Of a DNA stretch of 64,000 bases, positions 27,755-38,152 are shown in pieces. Position 1 is the first letter of the stretch. Each line of letters starts with the position of its first letter. Location of the stretch: the NCBI RefSeq assembly GCF_004153455.1, contig NZ_SDQE01000005.1, positions 124,001 to 188,000 on the forward strand, in the 5' to 3' direction. This stretch comes from Allopusillimonas ginsengisoli (lineage in GTDB: Bacteria; Pseudomonadota; Gammaproteobacteria; Burkholderiales; Burkholderiaceae_B). A program made the translations under genes and the position numbers. The notes under the pieces are model-generated. The model did no database searches and was not told the DNA's origin. It saw nothing but the letters and a program-made list of their open reading frames with translations.

Positions 27755-28459
27755 CTAGACCTTGACGCCCAGGTATTTTTCTATCACAGACTTGTCGCTT
27801 TGCAGGGCTTCTGGCGTGCCTTCGAATACCATATGCCCGTTATTGAGCAGATAGCAGCGGTCAGCCAATGAAAGCGCTGCCCGAACGTTCTGCTCCACAA
27901 TGACCACTGTATGGCCACTGCCGGCCAGTTTTCGGCACACCTCGATGAGGTTCTGAACAATCAGCGGCGCCAGGCCTTCGAAGGGCTCATCCAGCATGAT
28001 GAGATTGGCGTTGCGTATCATCGCCCTGGCAATGGCCAGCATCTGCTGTTCGCCTCCGGAAAGCTGTTTGCCACGATTGCGGCGGCGTTCAGCCAGTCGT
28101 GGAAAGGTCTCGTAAATTTCCTCCAGCGTTCTTGCCGGCTTAGCCGTCATGGCAGCCAACTGCAGATTCTCCTGCACGGTAATGGCGCCGAAGATGCGGC
28201 GCTCCTCCGGAACCAATTGAATGCCTCGGCGGGCAAGCTGAAACGGCGGGAGATGTTGCACCTCTTCGCCGTTGTGGCGAATAACGCCACTCTTGGGCTG
28301 CACCATGCCCATCAGCGACTTGAGCGTCGTGCTCTTGCCCGCCCCGTTGCGCCCCAGCAGAGCGACCACCTCATTCTCTTCGACGCGCATGGAAACGTCG
28401 AACAGAATGTGAGAGTCTCCGTAGAAGCTGTTTATTTTGTCGACTTCAAGCAGGCTCAT
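27755..28459 (-). CDS. livF: Branched-chain amino acid type ABC transporter ATPase (LivF)
   Basis: A 234-residue ABC ATPase of the LivF type, the second nucleotide-binding subunit of a HAAT importer. It has Walker A LLGRNGAGKSTTLKS, QLVPEERRIFGAITVQENL, signature QLSGGEQQMLAIARA and Walker B LIMLDEPFEGLAP. The ATG at 28459 overlaps the end of the LivM-LivG gene by 14 bases; further upstream codons are an artefact. It is the last gene of the four-gene import operon. Confidence 0.93.
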   Translation of the reverse strand: MSLLEVDKINSFYGDSHILFDVSMRVEENEVVALLGRNGAGKSTTLKSLMGMVQPKSGVIRHNGEEVQHLPPFQLARRGIQLVPEERRIFGAITVQENLQLAAMTAKPARTLEEIYETFPRLAERRRNRGKQLSGGEQQMLAIARAMIRNANLIMLDEPFEGLAPLIVQNLIEVCRKLAGSGHTVVIVEQNVRAALSLADRCYLLNNGHMVFEGTPEALQSDKSVIEKYLGVKV

Positions 28460-30281
28460 GCTCGTCCATCCCTCCGAGATAGGCAGTCTGCACTGCCGGG
28501 TTCGTCCGGATTTCGTCCGGGATTCCTTCTGCCAGCTTGCGGCCTTCATACAGTACGGTAATACGCTCCGCCAATTCGAACATGGCATCCATATCGTGCT
28601 CCACGATCACCATGCTGCGACCCTTGCGTACCGACTTGAGCAAGGCCACAACGTGCACGCGCTCCTCTGGTCCAAGACCGGCCAGCGGCTCGTCGAACAG
28701 CAGAACATTCGCGCCGGTCGCCAAGGCGAGGCCGATTTCCAGCCGGCGCTTTTCGCCGTACGAAAGCTCCGACACGAGCGTATCAGCCTGGCGCGTAAGA
28801 TCAACCAGCTCAACGGCGGCGTTCACCTGCTCATCCAATTCAGGCGAGTGATGCAGCCCACGCAGCATGTCTGGTCGGAATTTGCCGCGACGGCGAGCAA
28901 GCACAGGAATCATGACGTTCTGCCGCACAGACAGGGCTTCAAATAACTGATTGATCTGATAGCTTTTGCTCATGCCCAACTGACACACCGCAGTCACACC
29001 AATGCCCGTGATCTCCTGCCCCCTGAAAAACACATTCCCACTCGTGGTTGGCAATTCTCCTGCCAACATGGCAAAGAAGGTCGACTTGCCGGCGCCATTC
29101 GGACCAATCACCCCGCGCATCTCGCCCTCAGACAGCGAGAATGTCACGTCGCTCACTGCCTTCAAGCCACCATACTGTTTACTGATGCCCCGCGCCTCCA
29201 GTACAGGCTGGTCCGATTTTCCGCCATCGATGGGTGCTACGACATCAAGCGCTGCAATCGCCCTATCGTCGGCCTCCTCATCGATAACCTTGGTCGAGTT
29301 GCGGCGACGGATGTTCCAGTCCAGCACACCGCCTGCAACGCCGTGACGGAACACGGTGACCAGCACAACGAACACAATGCCTAGTATCAGTTTCCAGTAA
29401 GCACCGATATTCGAGATCTGCTGCAGGCCTTCGTACAGATACAGCCAGATCGTTGCACCAATAATGGGGCCCAGCAGGGTTCCGGCACCGCCCATCACCG
29501 TCTGGATCACCAGTTGAGCCGACGTATCCAGCGCAAAGGCATCAGGCGGCATGTAGGACTGGAACACACCCAGCAATCCACCCGCCAGACCGCCATAGGC
29601 CGCGGCAATCACGAACACAGAAAGCTTGTATCCGTTAATGGCATGCCCCAACGCCAGCGCGCGTCTGGGATTGCCGCGAATGGCCTTGAGCACCGCGCCG
29701 AATGGCGAGCGTACAATGCGCCGGGCGACAACGTAACCAACAAAGAAGAAAAGCGCCACAAACCAGTACATCGACCAACCGCTGGAAATACGTATGGTCA
29801 TGAATCCCAGCGCAACCTCAGGCGGAGGTACGCCGGCAATACCGTTCTCTCCCCCTGTATAGGCTTTGAAAGCGGAGTTTTCGAGAAAGTAGAACATCTC
29901 GCCAAAGGCCAGCGTGCTCATGGCAAAGTAGATGCCTGTACGCCTCAGGGTAAGATAGCCGATCACCAGCCCTGCCACGGCAGACACGACGACGCCTATC
30001 AACAAGGCAAGCAGCATATGCGGCACAATACCCGACGTGAGTAAATAGGCAGACACAAAGCCACCCGTGCCGTAGAACGCAGCCTGACCGAACGACAGCA
30101 GTCCGGTATAACCGAACAGCAGATCGAACCCCAGGCCGAACAGGCCCCAGATCAGAATACGTGTCAGCAAGTCTGCGCTCATGCCAAGATACGGCAGAAC
30201 AAAAGGCGCGGCCAGCAGACAGGCGCCGACAACGAGCTCGGGAAGCTGCCTGCGCGCAAATGACGGTGTGTGCGTGCTCAT
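28446..30281 (-). CDS. Fused LivM-LivG: permease and ATPase of branched-chain-type ABC importer
   Basis: A 611-residue fusion of two importer subunits. Residues ~1-330 are a LivM-type permease with about ten helices (ILIWGLFGLGFDLLFGYTGL, GQAAFYGTGGFVSAYLLT, VQTVMGGAGTLLGPIIGATI). After a charged linker (~330-370), residues ~370-611 are a LivG-type ATPase with Walker A GPNGAGKSTFFAML, the LSYGEKRRLEIGLALA signature and Walker B VLLFDEPLAGLGPEE. There is no stop or frameshift at the join. Its start overlaps livH (ATGA) and its end overlaps livF. Such fusions are known in this transporter family but are the less common form. Confidence 0.92.
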   Translation of the reverse strand: MSTHTPSFARRQLPELVVGACLLAAPFVLPYLGMSADLLTRILIWGLFGLGFDLLFGYTGLLSFGQAAFYGTGGFVSAYLLTSGIVPHMLLALLIGVVVSAVAGLVIGYLTLRRTGIYFAMSTLAFGEMFYFLENSAFKAYTGGENGIAGVPPPEVALGFMTIRISSGWSMYWFVALFFFVGYVVARRIVRSPFGAVLKAIRGNPRRALALGHAINGYKLSVFVIAAAYGGLAGGLLGVFQSYMPPDAFALDTSAQLVIQTVMGGAGTLLGPIIGATIWLYLYEGLQQISNIGAYWKLILGIVFVVLVTVFRHGVAGGVLDWNIRRRNSTKVIDEEADDRAIAALDVVAPIDGGKSDQPVLEARGISKQYGGLKAVSDVTFSLSEGEMRGVIGPNGAGKSTFFAMLAGELPTTSGNVFFRGQEITGIGVTAVCQLGMSKSYQINQLFEALSVRQNVMIPVLARRRGKFRPDMLRGLHHSPELDEQVNAAVELVDLTRQADTLVSELSYGEKRRLEIGLALATGANVLLFDEPLAGLGPEERVHVVALLKSVRKGRSMVIVEHDMDAMFELAERITVLYEGRKLAEGIPDEIRTNPAVQTAYLGGMDEHEPA

Positions 30282-31153
30282 TCGCGACCCTCCTGTCCCA
30301 TCAGGCCTTGGGGCCGGAAAATCAGAACCAGCGCCATCACCACAAACAGCATGACATGCGAGTATGCAGGGTTGAACATGGAAGTAAGACTCAGGATTTC
30401 GCCCGCGATGATGCCGCCTATGATGGCTCCCGGGAAAGAGCCGACGCCGCCGATCACGACAACGACAAAGGAATCGACCAGGACACGGTGCCCCATGTCA
30501 GGCGACAGCGTAACAATAGGAGAATCGATGACGCCGGCATAGCCGGCCGCCATCGCGCCAATACCGAACACAAGCAGGAAAGTGCGTTTGACGTTAATGC
30601 CCAGCACGTTAACCATTTGCGCATCTTCGATGCCTGCGCGAACGATCAGGCCCAGACTGGTCCGATACAACACAAAATACAGCAAGGCCAGTGTTGCCGC
30701 GGCAATGCCTAGCGCCTGCAGCCGATACAAGGGATAGATGAGCGAACCAATATGGGCAATGCCCTGCCCCCAGGTTGGCGTCGGCACCGACAGGCTGATG
30801 CCGCCATAGATCGAACGTACGATTTCGACAAGGATGATGCCGATGCCGAACGTCACCAGGATCTGGTCTTCCGCGGGGCGGCTGTAATACATGCGCATCA
30901 GGCCGCGCTCAACCACGAGCCCGACCACTAATGCAACCAGCGACCCCACCACGATGGCAATCAGGAATGACTCTGTCACTCCGTACGCCGTATAGCCCGC
31001 GTAGGCGCCCACGACAAACAGGGCGCCATGCGCGAAGTTAACCACGCCGAGCGTGCCGTAAATGATAGTCAGGCCGGTGCTGGTCAGGGCCAATAACAGC
31101 CCCATTGCCAGCCCGTTGAACAGCTGAGATAAGAACAACGACATGCTCGGCAT
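30278..31153 (-). CDS. livH: Branched-chain amino acid type ABC transporter permease (LivH)
   Basis: A 291-residue LivH-type permease with about eight helices. It begins LFLSQLFNGLAMGLLLALTS and has TGLTIIYGTLGVVNFAHGAL, GIGIILVEIVRSIYGG and VVVVIGGVGSFPGAIIGGII. GGAGG lies seven bases before the ATG at 31153. It lies 47 bases after the binding-protein gene and overlaps the LivM-LivG fusion by four bases. Confidence 0.93.
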   Translation of the reverse strand: MPSMSLFLSQLFNGLAMGLLLALTSTGLTIIYGTLGVVNFAHGALFVVGAYAGYTAYGVTESFLIAIVVGSLVALVVGLVVERGLMRMYYSRPAEDQILVTFGIGIILVEIVRSIYGGISLSVPTPTWGQGIAHIGSLIYPLYRLQALGIAAATLALLYFVLYRTSLGLIVRAGIEDAQMVNVLGINVKRTFLLVFGIGAMAAGYAGVIDSPIVTLSPDMGHRVLVDSFVVVVIGGVGSFPGAIIGGIIAGEILSLTSMFNPAYSHVMLFVVMALVLIFRPQGLMGQEGRE

Positions 31154-31200
31154 TCAAGCTTCCTCCTTATAGTTATATGCCCGTCAGCAACATCGCCTGA

Positions 31201-32556
31201 TCAGACATAATCCCCAAGCTTGCAGCCCAGCACGCCCAGATCGGGCAATGCAGACTTGCCGTCCACGACCTCAACGATTTCGAAGTAGTCATCGTCATTC
31301 GCCATGTCGGCTTTCTTCTTGCCGCGCACAATCGGAAAGTTGATGACGCCCTGATGATCGCCTGCGCGAAAGGTGACGTCGCCGACCGGGCCCTGACGGA
31401 CTTCACCCGCCTCGTAAGCCTTGATGACATCCGGCGGATAAAAGGAACCGGCCCGCTCGCACGCATCCGCCCACAGCACGGTGGTCAGATAAGCGATATA
31501 GGCAGAGTCACGCGGCTTTGCGTTGAACTTCTTCTCGAAGGCCGCCACGAAATCCTTGGCAATCGGATACTTGTCCTGCAGCGTCCACCAAAAACCTGTG
31601 GCGCCATAAACACCCTGCATGATGTCTGCCCCGATTTCCTTTTCCAGGAAGGCTGACATATACGGCACAACGATCTGCATCTTGTCCAGCAAGCCGAATT
31701 GCTTGGCCTGTTTGATGGAGTTTGCCGCATCGGCGCCGTACGCAATCACGACCAAGGTATCTGCATCGCTGTTGGCAATGTTGATCAGGAACGAGCTGTA
31801 GTCTTTTGCCCCCAATGGGTGCACCTGTTCGCCTACGGTGGTCCAGCCTTCCTTCTCGGTAAATTCCTTCATCGAATCAAAGGTGGTGTGACCATAGGTG
31901 TAGTCAGGCACAAGATAAATTGCCTTGCGGTCCTTGCCCAGGTTTTTCGCCAGTACCGGCGCAATGGCCTTGCAGGCGGGATAGGCGTAGTAACACAAGC
32001 GAAAACCGTAACGCTGGCAATCAACACCCGTGGTTTCGTTGGAGCCGCTGATGGCGGGCAGATAAATCGTGCGTTCGCGGTCACACACCTTTTGCAACGC
32101 AATGGCCACGGCACTGCTGGTGCTGCCAGAAACCATCATGGCCTTGTTGTCGTGGATAAAGCGACTGGCAGATTGAACCGCCGTGTTGGGCTTGGTTTCC
32201 GCATCGGCAACGCCAAACTTCACCGTCTTGCCCAGCACACCTTTTTTGGTCAGCGGAGAAATTTTCTTGACTTCTTCCGCGCCGGCATTCAGTTGCTCGA
32301 CGGCCAGCTCATAGCCTTTCTGTTGATCGGCACCCTGCGCGGAATAGGGACCGGTAATATCCAATGTAAGCCCGATGAATACCGTATCACCCTCAACACC
32401 CGCCGGAAAGTTGCCAACTGGTTTCTTTTCTTCTGCCGCCAGCGCAGCAGCACCGGGTAGCAACATACTGCCTGCCGCGCCCGCTACGCCCATCTTCAGC
32501 AGTGCGCGACGATCCAGCGCAGTTTCGCCGAACCCGTTTGTTTTCTTGTCATCCAT
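31201..32556 (-). CDS. HAAT-family ABC transporter substrate-binding protein, probable Tat substrate
   Basis: A 451-residue binding protein for the importer downstream. The N-terminus has a twin-arginine type signal, LDRRALLKMGVAGAAGSMLL, followed by PGAAALAAEEKK. The mature domain begins GLTLDITGPYSAQGADQQKG and continues with GSTSSAVAIALQKVCDRERT and YLVPDYTYGHTTFDS. It is longer than a typical LivK, and the ligand is not apparent; amino acids, amides or urea-like compounds are all possible. The start at 32556 has AAGGAG seven bases upstream and gives DDKKTNGFGE; a longer frame is unsupported. It is first in the operon. Confidence 0.88.
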   Translation of the reverse strand: MDDKKTNGFGETALDRRALLKMGVAGAAGSMLLPGAAALAAEEKKPVGNFPAGVEGDTVFIGLTLDITGPYSAQGADQQKGYELAVEQLNAGAEEVKKISPLTKKGVLGKTVKFGVADAETKPNTAVQSASRFIHDNKAMMVSGSTSSAVAIALQKVCDRERTIYLPAISGSNETTGVDCQRYGFRLCYYAYPACKAIAPVLAKNLGKDRKAIYLVPDYTYGHTTFDSMKEFTEKEGWTTVGEQVHPLGAKDYSSFLINIANSDADTLVVIAYGADAANSIKQAKQFGLLDKMQIVVPYMSAFLEKEIGADIMQGVYGATGFWWTLQDKYPIAKDFVAAFEKKFNAKPRDSAYIAYLTTVLWADACERAGSFYPPDVIKAYEAGEVRQGPVGDVTFRAGDHQGVINFPIVRGKKKADMANDDDYFEIVEVVDGKSALPDLGVLGCKLGDYV

Positions 32557-32888
32557 CCTAATCTCCTTATATACCTGTTTATGTATTGCCTGGCTTCTGT
32601 CTAGATTGAGTGCCGATCTATGTCGGCTTGGCCCCGCGTTCAGACGCCGCCGCTTTTCGCCAGATTGCGCCAACGCTGGTTTTTGCTTGGGTATATAAGA
32701 AATACGATTTGAAACTTACGTAAAACTTACGATCCATCATTCATTGGGCTACCACCATTCAAAGGAGAGTCAAAAACCTTACTTGCATACAGTCAAAAAA
32801 TGAAATGTAATAGAACTTACAATATACGTATCCCATGCAGCCGCTTGTAACATCGCATTACCCATTCATGGCACATTCGGACACCACC
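32557..32888. other. 332-base intergenic region with direct repeats
   Basis: This divergent region between the importer operon and a secreted hypothetical protein contains no gene I can support. The sequence AAACTTACG occurs at 32712-32720 and again at 32723-32731, an 11-base period close to one helical turn. AACTTAC recurs at 32814-32820. Direct repeats on one face of the helix could be activator sites, but no family is recognised. Promoters could not be placed. Confidence 0.4.
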
Positions 32889-33380
32889 ATGCGCGTTTTA
32901 ATGCGTACATCTCTTGCGATTGTCCTCTTGCTGTCGGGAGGATCATCACTCGCCAGTTCCCCGCCAACGTGGCCGGTCAGCCCCTCACGCATGGAGCTCT
33001 CAACCCCGTACGGCACCTTGCATGTCAATGCCAGCGAATACGTTTACGAATCCCGTCTCTTCATCGACAACACCGAAGTCACGCCGGCCATTCGCGGCAT
33101 TCTGAATATCACTTACGCATTCAAGCGTCCAAAGGCGTTGGTGGCGCTGGTTTCCATCGACAATGGCAGCAGCGACTGCCCCGTTGTGTATCGATGGATC
33201 ATTCTCGACAAGGCCGGCTATACGGTCTCACCGGAATTTGGCTCTTGCTCCGAAAACATCAAGGTGTCCGCCACCGGCCAGCTTCTGACGCTGCGCACAC
33301 CTAGTTCGCAAAAGCCGGATAAAATCGACATATATACCTACGACGGCAAAACGGTCCGGCGTTCCACCACTCCGAAATAA
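32889..33380 (+). CDS. Hypothetical secreted protein
   Basis: I do not recognise this protein. It has a signal peptide (MRVLMRTSLAIVLLLSGGSS, then LAS) and a mature domain of about 140 residues with VHVNASEYVYES-like beta-rich sequence, two Cys (one in SSDCPVVYRW, one in FGSCSENIK) that could form a disulfide, and a basic C-terminus. The start is uncertain: ATGs at 32889 and 32901 fit the signal peptide, while that at 32835 adds a non-hydrophobic extension. It is followed 17 bases later by another unknown gene in the same direction. Confidence 0.6.
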   Translation: MRVLMRTSLAIVLLLSGGSSLASSPPTWPVSPSRMELSTPYGTLHVNASEYVYESRLFIDNTEVTPAIRGILNITYAFKRPKALVALVSIDNGSSDCPVVYRWIILDKAGYTVSPEFGSCSENIKVSATGQLLTLRTPSSQKPDKIDIYTYDGKTVRRSTTPK

Positions 33381-33397
33381 GCAGACGAAACCAAAAC

Positions 33398-33781
33398 TTG
33401 ACTACTTCCAGCAACGACACTACGGGCGGCCCAGGCAAACAGCCTTGGGGTTTTCTTCACCCAGAATGCCATGGCCGGAACGCGCTAATGTTCTTTAGCT
33501 GGGATCTTGCGCGCGCCATCGAAGAACAATTCCAGCTGCATGAGCATTTTTCGCTGGAGGTTCGTCTGGCGGAGGCGCAAAAGGCCGTAGACCGCCTGCT
33601 CAATCAGTATGTGCAGATTCAGGCCAATCCGGGTGCCTTCGAAGGCCAAAGCATTACCCTGAGCCTGGAGGTGGACGAAGACAGCCCAGAAACGCCGGTT
33701 CTCGCCCTGCACACGTCAGCCCATCTCGAACAGCTTATTCTTGAGGTCCAGGCCGAACAGGCGCCCCGCAGCGTCAACTAG
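33398..33781 (+). CDS. Hypothetical protein
   Basis: I do not recognise this 127-residue acidic, apparently soluble protein. It has no signal or membrane segment. Visible features are a possible amphipathic helix (LEVRLAEAQKAVDRLLNQYV) and an acidic segment (LEVDEDSPETPVLAL). The longest frame starts with TTG at 33398 without a clear ribosome-binding site; the only ATG is at 33488, which would remove 30 residues. It ends 14 bases before the cytochrome b gene in the same direction and could share its transcript. Confidence 0.5.
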   Translation: MTTSSNDTTGGPGKQPWGFLHPECHGRNALMFFSWDLARAIEEQFQLHEHFSLEVRLAEAQKAVDRLLNQYVQIQANPGAFEGQSITLSLEVDEDSPETPVLALHTSAHLEQLILEVQAEQAPRSVN

Positions 33782-33795
33782 TACTTTTTTGGAAT

Positions 33796-35972
<2,177 letters not shown>

Positions 35973-36041
35973 CCTTTTCACGGGAAACCGCAAGCGTCCT
36001 CAACTGAGCGGTCTCCAATTTTGTACGCCCTGGAGGTAAAA

Positions 36042-36494
36042 ATGAAGAAACGTATCGCTCTGTTTGCCACGGCAGCAGTCGTCACCCTGGCCTGTATGCC
36101 CGCAGGCGCGCAATTCAAAGATGCCGATGCCGCGATTGATTATCGCGAAGCAGCCATGACATTGCTGGGCTCGCACTTTGGCCGTATGGCGCCTGTCGCC
36201 AAAAAAGAGGCGCCTTACGACAAAGACGCCATCAAGGCCAATGTCGCCATTCTCAACACGCTGGCGACTTTACCCTGGGCGGGCTTTGGCGAAGGCACGG
36301 AAGGCGGCGATGCGAAGGATGAAATCTGGAGCGATCCCGAAGGCTTCAAACAAGCAGAGGACAAGTTTCACGCTGGAATGAAAAAGCTCACAGCCGCTGC
36401 GGATGCCGGTGATTTTGATGCCTTCCGCGTTGCTTTTGGCGAAGTCGGCAAGAGCTGCAAATCCTGCCACGACTCCTATCGCGAAAAAGATTAA
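36042..36494 (+). CDS. Cytochrome c' / c-556 family protein
   Basis: A 150-residue periplasmic cytochrome c. The signal peptide is MKKRIALFATAAVVTLACMP followed by AGAQF. The heme-binding CKSCH is at the C-terminal end (SCKSCHDSYREKD), the position typical of the four-helix c-prime/c-556 class. GGAGGTAAAA precedes the ATG, favouring 36042 over an ATG seven codons earlier. The function is electron transfer or NO binding; it cannot be narrowed from sequence. Confidence 0.88.
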   Translation: MKKRIALFATAAVVTLACMPAGAQFKDADAAIDYREAAMTLLGSHFGRMAPVAKKEAPYDKDAIKANVAILNTLATLPWAGFGEGTEGGDAKDEIWSDPEGFKQAEDKFHAGMKKLTAAADAGDFDAFRVAFGEVGKSCKSCHDSYREKD

Positions 36495-36509
36495 TACCTT
36501 CTTAGCGAT

Positions 36510-36538
36510 TTGCGCATCACATAAAAACGTTCTATACT
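36510..36538 (+). promoter_or_regulatory. Probable promoter of tRNA-Lys
   Basis: TTGCGC (36510-36515) and TATACT (36533-36538) lie 17 bases apart. The -10 is five of six to consensus and the -35 is weak. The predicted start near 36545 is about twelve bases before the tRNA. Confidence 0.5.
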
Positions 36539-36556
36539 AGCTCTCTTTTCTGAGAA

Positions 36557-36632
36557 GGGCTGTTAGCTCAGTTGGTAGAGCAGCGGACTCTTAATCCGTA
36601 GGTCGGGCGTTCGAGCCGCCCACAGCCCACCA
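36557..36632 (+). tRNA. tRNA-Lys (anticodon CTT)
   Basis: A complete 76-base cloverleaf with encoded CCA. The acceptor arm pairs GGGCTGT with ACAGCCC, the D arm pairs GCTC with GAGC, the anticodon arm is GCGGA-CTCTTAA-TCCGT with anticodon CTT, and the T arm is GGGCG-TTCGAGC-CGCCC. All stems are fully paired. It decodes AAG. A UUCG-loop terminator follows directly. Confidence 0.96.
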
Positions 36633-36648
36633 GCAATATCAAACACTT

Positions 36649-36682
36649 ACGCCAATCCTTCGGGGTTGGCGTTTTTGTTTTT
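36649..36682 (+). terminator. Intrinsic terminator of tRNA-Lys
   Basis: ACGCCAATCC (36649-36658) pairs with GGGTTGGCGT (36663-36672), with one G-U pair, around a TTCG tetraloop closed by C-G. It is followed by TTTTGTTTTT. Confidence 0.9.
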
Positions 36683-36813
36683 CTGGTCGAGTATCAGACA
36701 GCGGCTAATATCCCGATGCTGTAGCGACACATCCAGCCGATACCTGATGAGTCGTGAACCAGTCACGTCACACCATATCGGGCTTTGCGCTGTCCTGCAA
36801 TGGCGAAGCTTAT

Positions 36814-37245
36814 TTAATGCACAGGGCTAACAGGCTCAATGAACAGATCTGCACTGACGTGAAACCGCCCCACTAAAGCGGCAATCTGACGAGCATTAAG
36901 CATTCGGCGTCCGGAAAGAATTTCGGACACTACGCCCTGGCTCCCTATTTCCGGTAAATCAGTCTGCGTCAGGCCGTGCTGTTCCATGAAAAACCGCAAC
37001 ATCTCGCGCGGAGAGGCCACTGGCAATGCATGGTTCTTATCGTCATAATCAGCAATCAGGCCGCTGATCAGCCCAAACAAGCCGGACAGTTCCTCCCCCT
37101 CTCCCGCCAACCCGCTGTCAACCAAGCCATCGGCGAGGGCGACCATGCGGTCGTAATCTGTCTCGTTTTGAATGGGGCCTATCCCTGTTACGTCTTGCAG
37201 GGCAGCCCAGCTTGCTCGAATGTCATTTAGTTTCATTTTCTCCAA
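36814..37245 (-). CDS. higA: HigA family antitoxin
   Basis: A 143-residue antitoxin that should bind and neutralise HigB and repress the pair. The N-terminal half (ADGLVDSGLAGEGEELSGLF) is the toxin-wrapping region. The C-terminal half holds a helix-turn-helix: MEQHGLTQTDLPEIGSQGVV then SEILSGRRMLNARQIAALVG. It resembles E. coli HigA (YgjM, 138 residues). It overlaps the end of higB by 13 bases if the ATG at 37245 is used; an ATG at 37236 would shorten the overlap. Toxin-first gene order is typical for hig loci. Confidence 0.88.
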   Translation of the reverse strand: MEKMKLNDIRASWAALQDVTGIGPIQNETDYDRMVALADGLVDSGLAGEGEELSGLFGLISGLIADYDDKNHALPVASPREMLRFFMEQHGLTQTDLPEIGSQGVVSEILSGRRMLNARQIAALVGRFHVSADLFIEPVSPVH

Positions 37246-37520
37246 GCTCCCTTGTCATATTCAGCATGCGTCAACACATGCTTGATGTAAGCCATCTGAT
37301 GTACGGAATGCAAAAAAGCGATCAGACGATATTTGTTACCGCCAATATTAAATACATATAAATCCCCGACCCTGTCCACGCTCCCAAACTGCTGACGCAA
37401 AGCATTAAAGCTACTAAACACATGCAGCTCCATCGCTCTACGCCACGCCTGTAATGGCACTCTTGCATCTGGATGCTTAGCGGCGAATTCGACCAGGCGG
37501 CGGTTTGTTATGACTCTCAT
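37233..37520 (-). CDS. higB: HigB family mRNA interferase toxin
   Basis: A 95-residue toxin of the HigB/RelE superfamily that cleaves mRNA on the ribosome. It aligns with E. coli HigB (YgjN) along its length: N-terminus MRVITNRRLVEFAAKHPDAR, the core YVFNIGGNKYRLIAFL and the C-terminal YIKHVLTHAEYDKG, with conserved basic and His/Tyr residues near the catalytic surface. The M1 start matches that of YgjN. Only about zero to one base of leader is predicted between the promoter start and this codon. Confidence 0.88.
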   Translation of the reverse strand: MRVITNRRLVEFAAKHPDARVPLQAWRRAMELHVFSSFNALRQQFGSVDRVGDLYVFNIGGNKYRLIAFLHSVHQMAYIKHVLTHAEYDKGAWRK

Positions 37521-37526
37521 GACACA

Positions 37527-37555
37527 ATTATCTCAAAATGAGATTTGAGAGACAA
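37527..37555 (-). promoter_or_regulatory. higBA promoter with overlapping palindromic operator
   Basis: On the minus strand TTGTCT (complement of 37550-37555) and GATAAT (complement of 37527-37532) are separated by 17 bases. A perfect inverted repeat, ATCTCA and TGAGAT around three bases (37530-37544), covers the -10 and spacer, a position suited to repression by HigA. The -10 lies six bases before the higB ATG, so the transcript may be leaderless. Confidence 0.6.
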
Positions 37556-37717
37556 GTCATTCTTTCAGATGATTCTCGATCCCTCAGCTTAACCCTGTAG
37601 CGTCTTTTGCCGGGGCTGCTTTGGCATAGAAATTCATCTCCCAACGGTTTGCCTAGAGTAGAAAACAATGCACGCGGCCTGGGCGAAAAGATCGATCACG
37701 CAAGGAGGCGCTGAAAA

Positions 37718-37927
37718 ATGAAGAAGGAACAGGAACGCGGATTTTTTGACAAATACTTTTCTACTGGCATCCGACCCGTATGCCCAAAGTGCGGCCACCA
37801 GGGTTTTATGGTGCTGCATGACGACGCCGTGGTGAATTCGGACAAAGCGATTGCCATCGTCGCGTGCGCATCGAAAGGCTGTCACGCCGCGATTGGCGTC
37901 CTTCCGGCCAGCGCAGTGTGGGCATAG
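37718..37927 (+). CDS. Small hypothetical protein with CxxC motif
   Basis: A 69-residue protein, not recognised. It has one CPKCGHQG motif (residues ~22-29) and two further Cys (VACASKGCHAAIG), four in all, which could bind one zinc. GGAGG lies nine bases before the ATG. It converges on the next small gene with three bases between stops. It sits in a low-density accessory stretch and may be mobile or phage-derived, but nothing in the sequence shows this. Confidence 0.5.
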   Translation: MKKEQERGFFDKYFSTGIRPVCPKCGHQGFMVLHDDAVVNSDKAIAIVACASKGCHAAIGVLPASAVWA

Positions 37928-37930
37928 GCA

Positions 37931-38152
37931 TCAGGCCTTATAGACGATCTGATCCCGTTCCTGCCCACTGGATACGCAATATCCGGACTCCAGCCATACG
38001 AGCTCGCGCTTGATTGACCTGCCATCTTTCAAGTCCATGAGATAACCGTGAAACGTGGGTTCGCCGGCTTCCGATTCCCGACGCAACTGAATAAAGGCAA
38101 CATGTCCTGATTTCGTTACGTAGATATCCAAACATGTGATGATCTTTCTCAT
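37931..38152 (-). CDS. Small hypothetical protein
   Basis: A 73-residue protein that I do not recognise, with alternating hydrophobic and polar residues suggestive of a beta fold (IYVTKSGHVAFIQLRRESEA, FHGYLMDLKDG). GAGAG lies about eight bases before the ATG. It has no signal or membrane segment. Support is moderate, resting on length, start site and placement. Confidence 0.4.
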   Translation of the reverse strand: MRKIITCLDIYVTKSGHVAFIQLRRESEAGEPTFHGYLMDLKDGRSIKRELVWLESGYCVSSGQERDQIVYKA

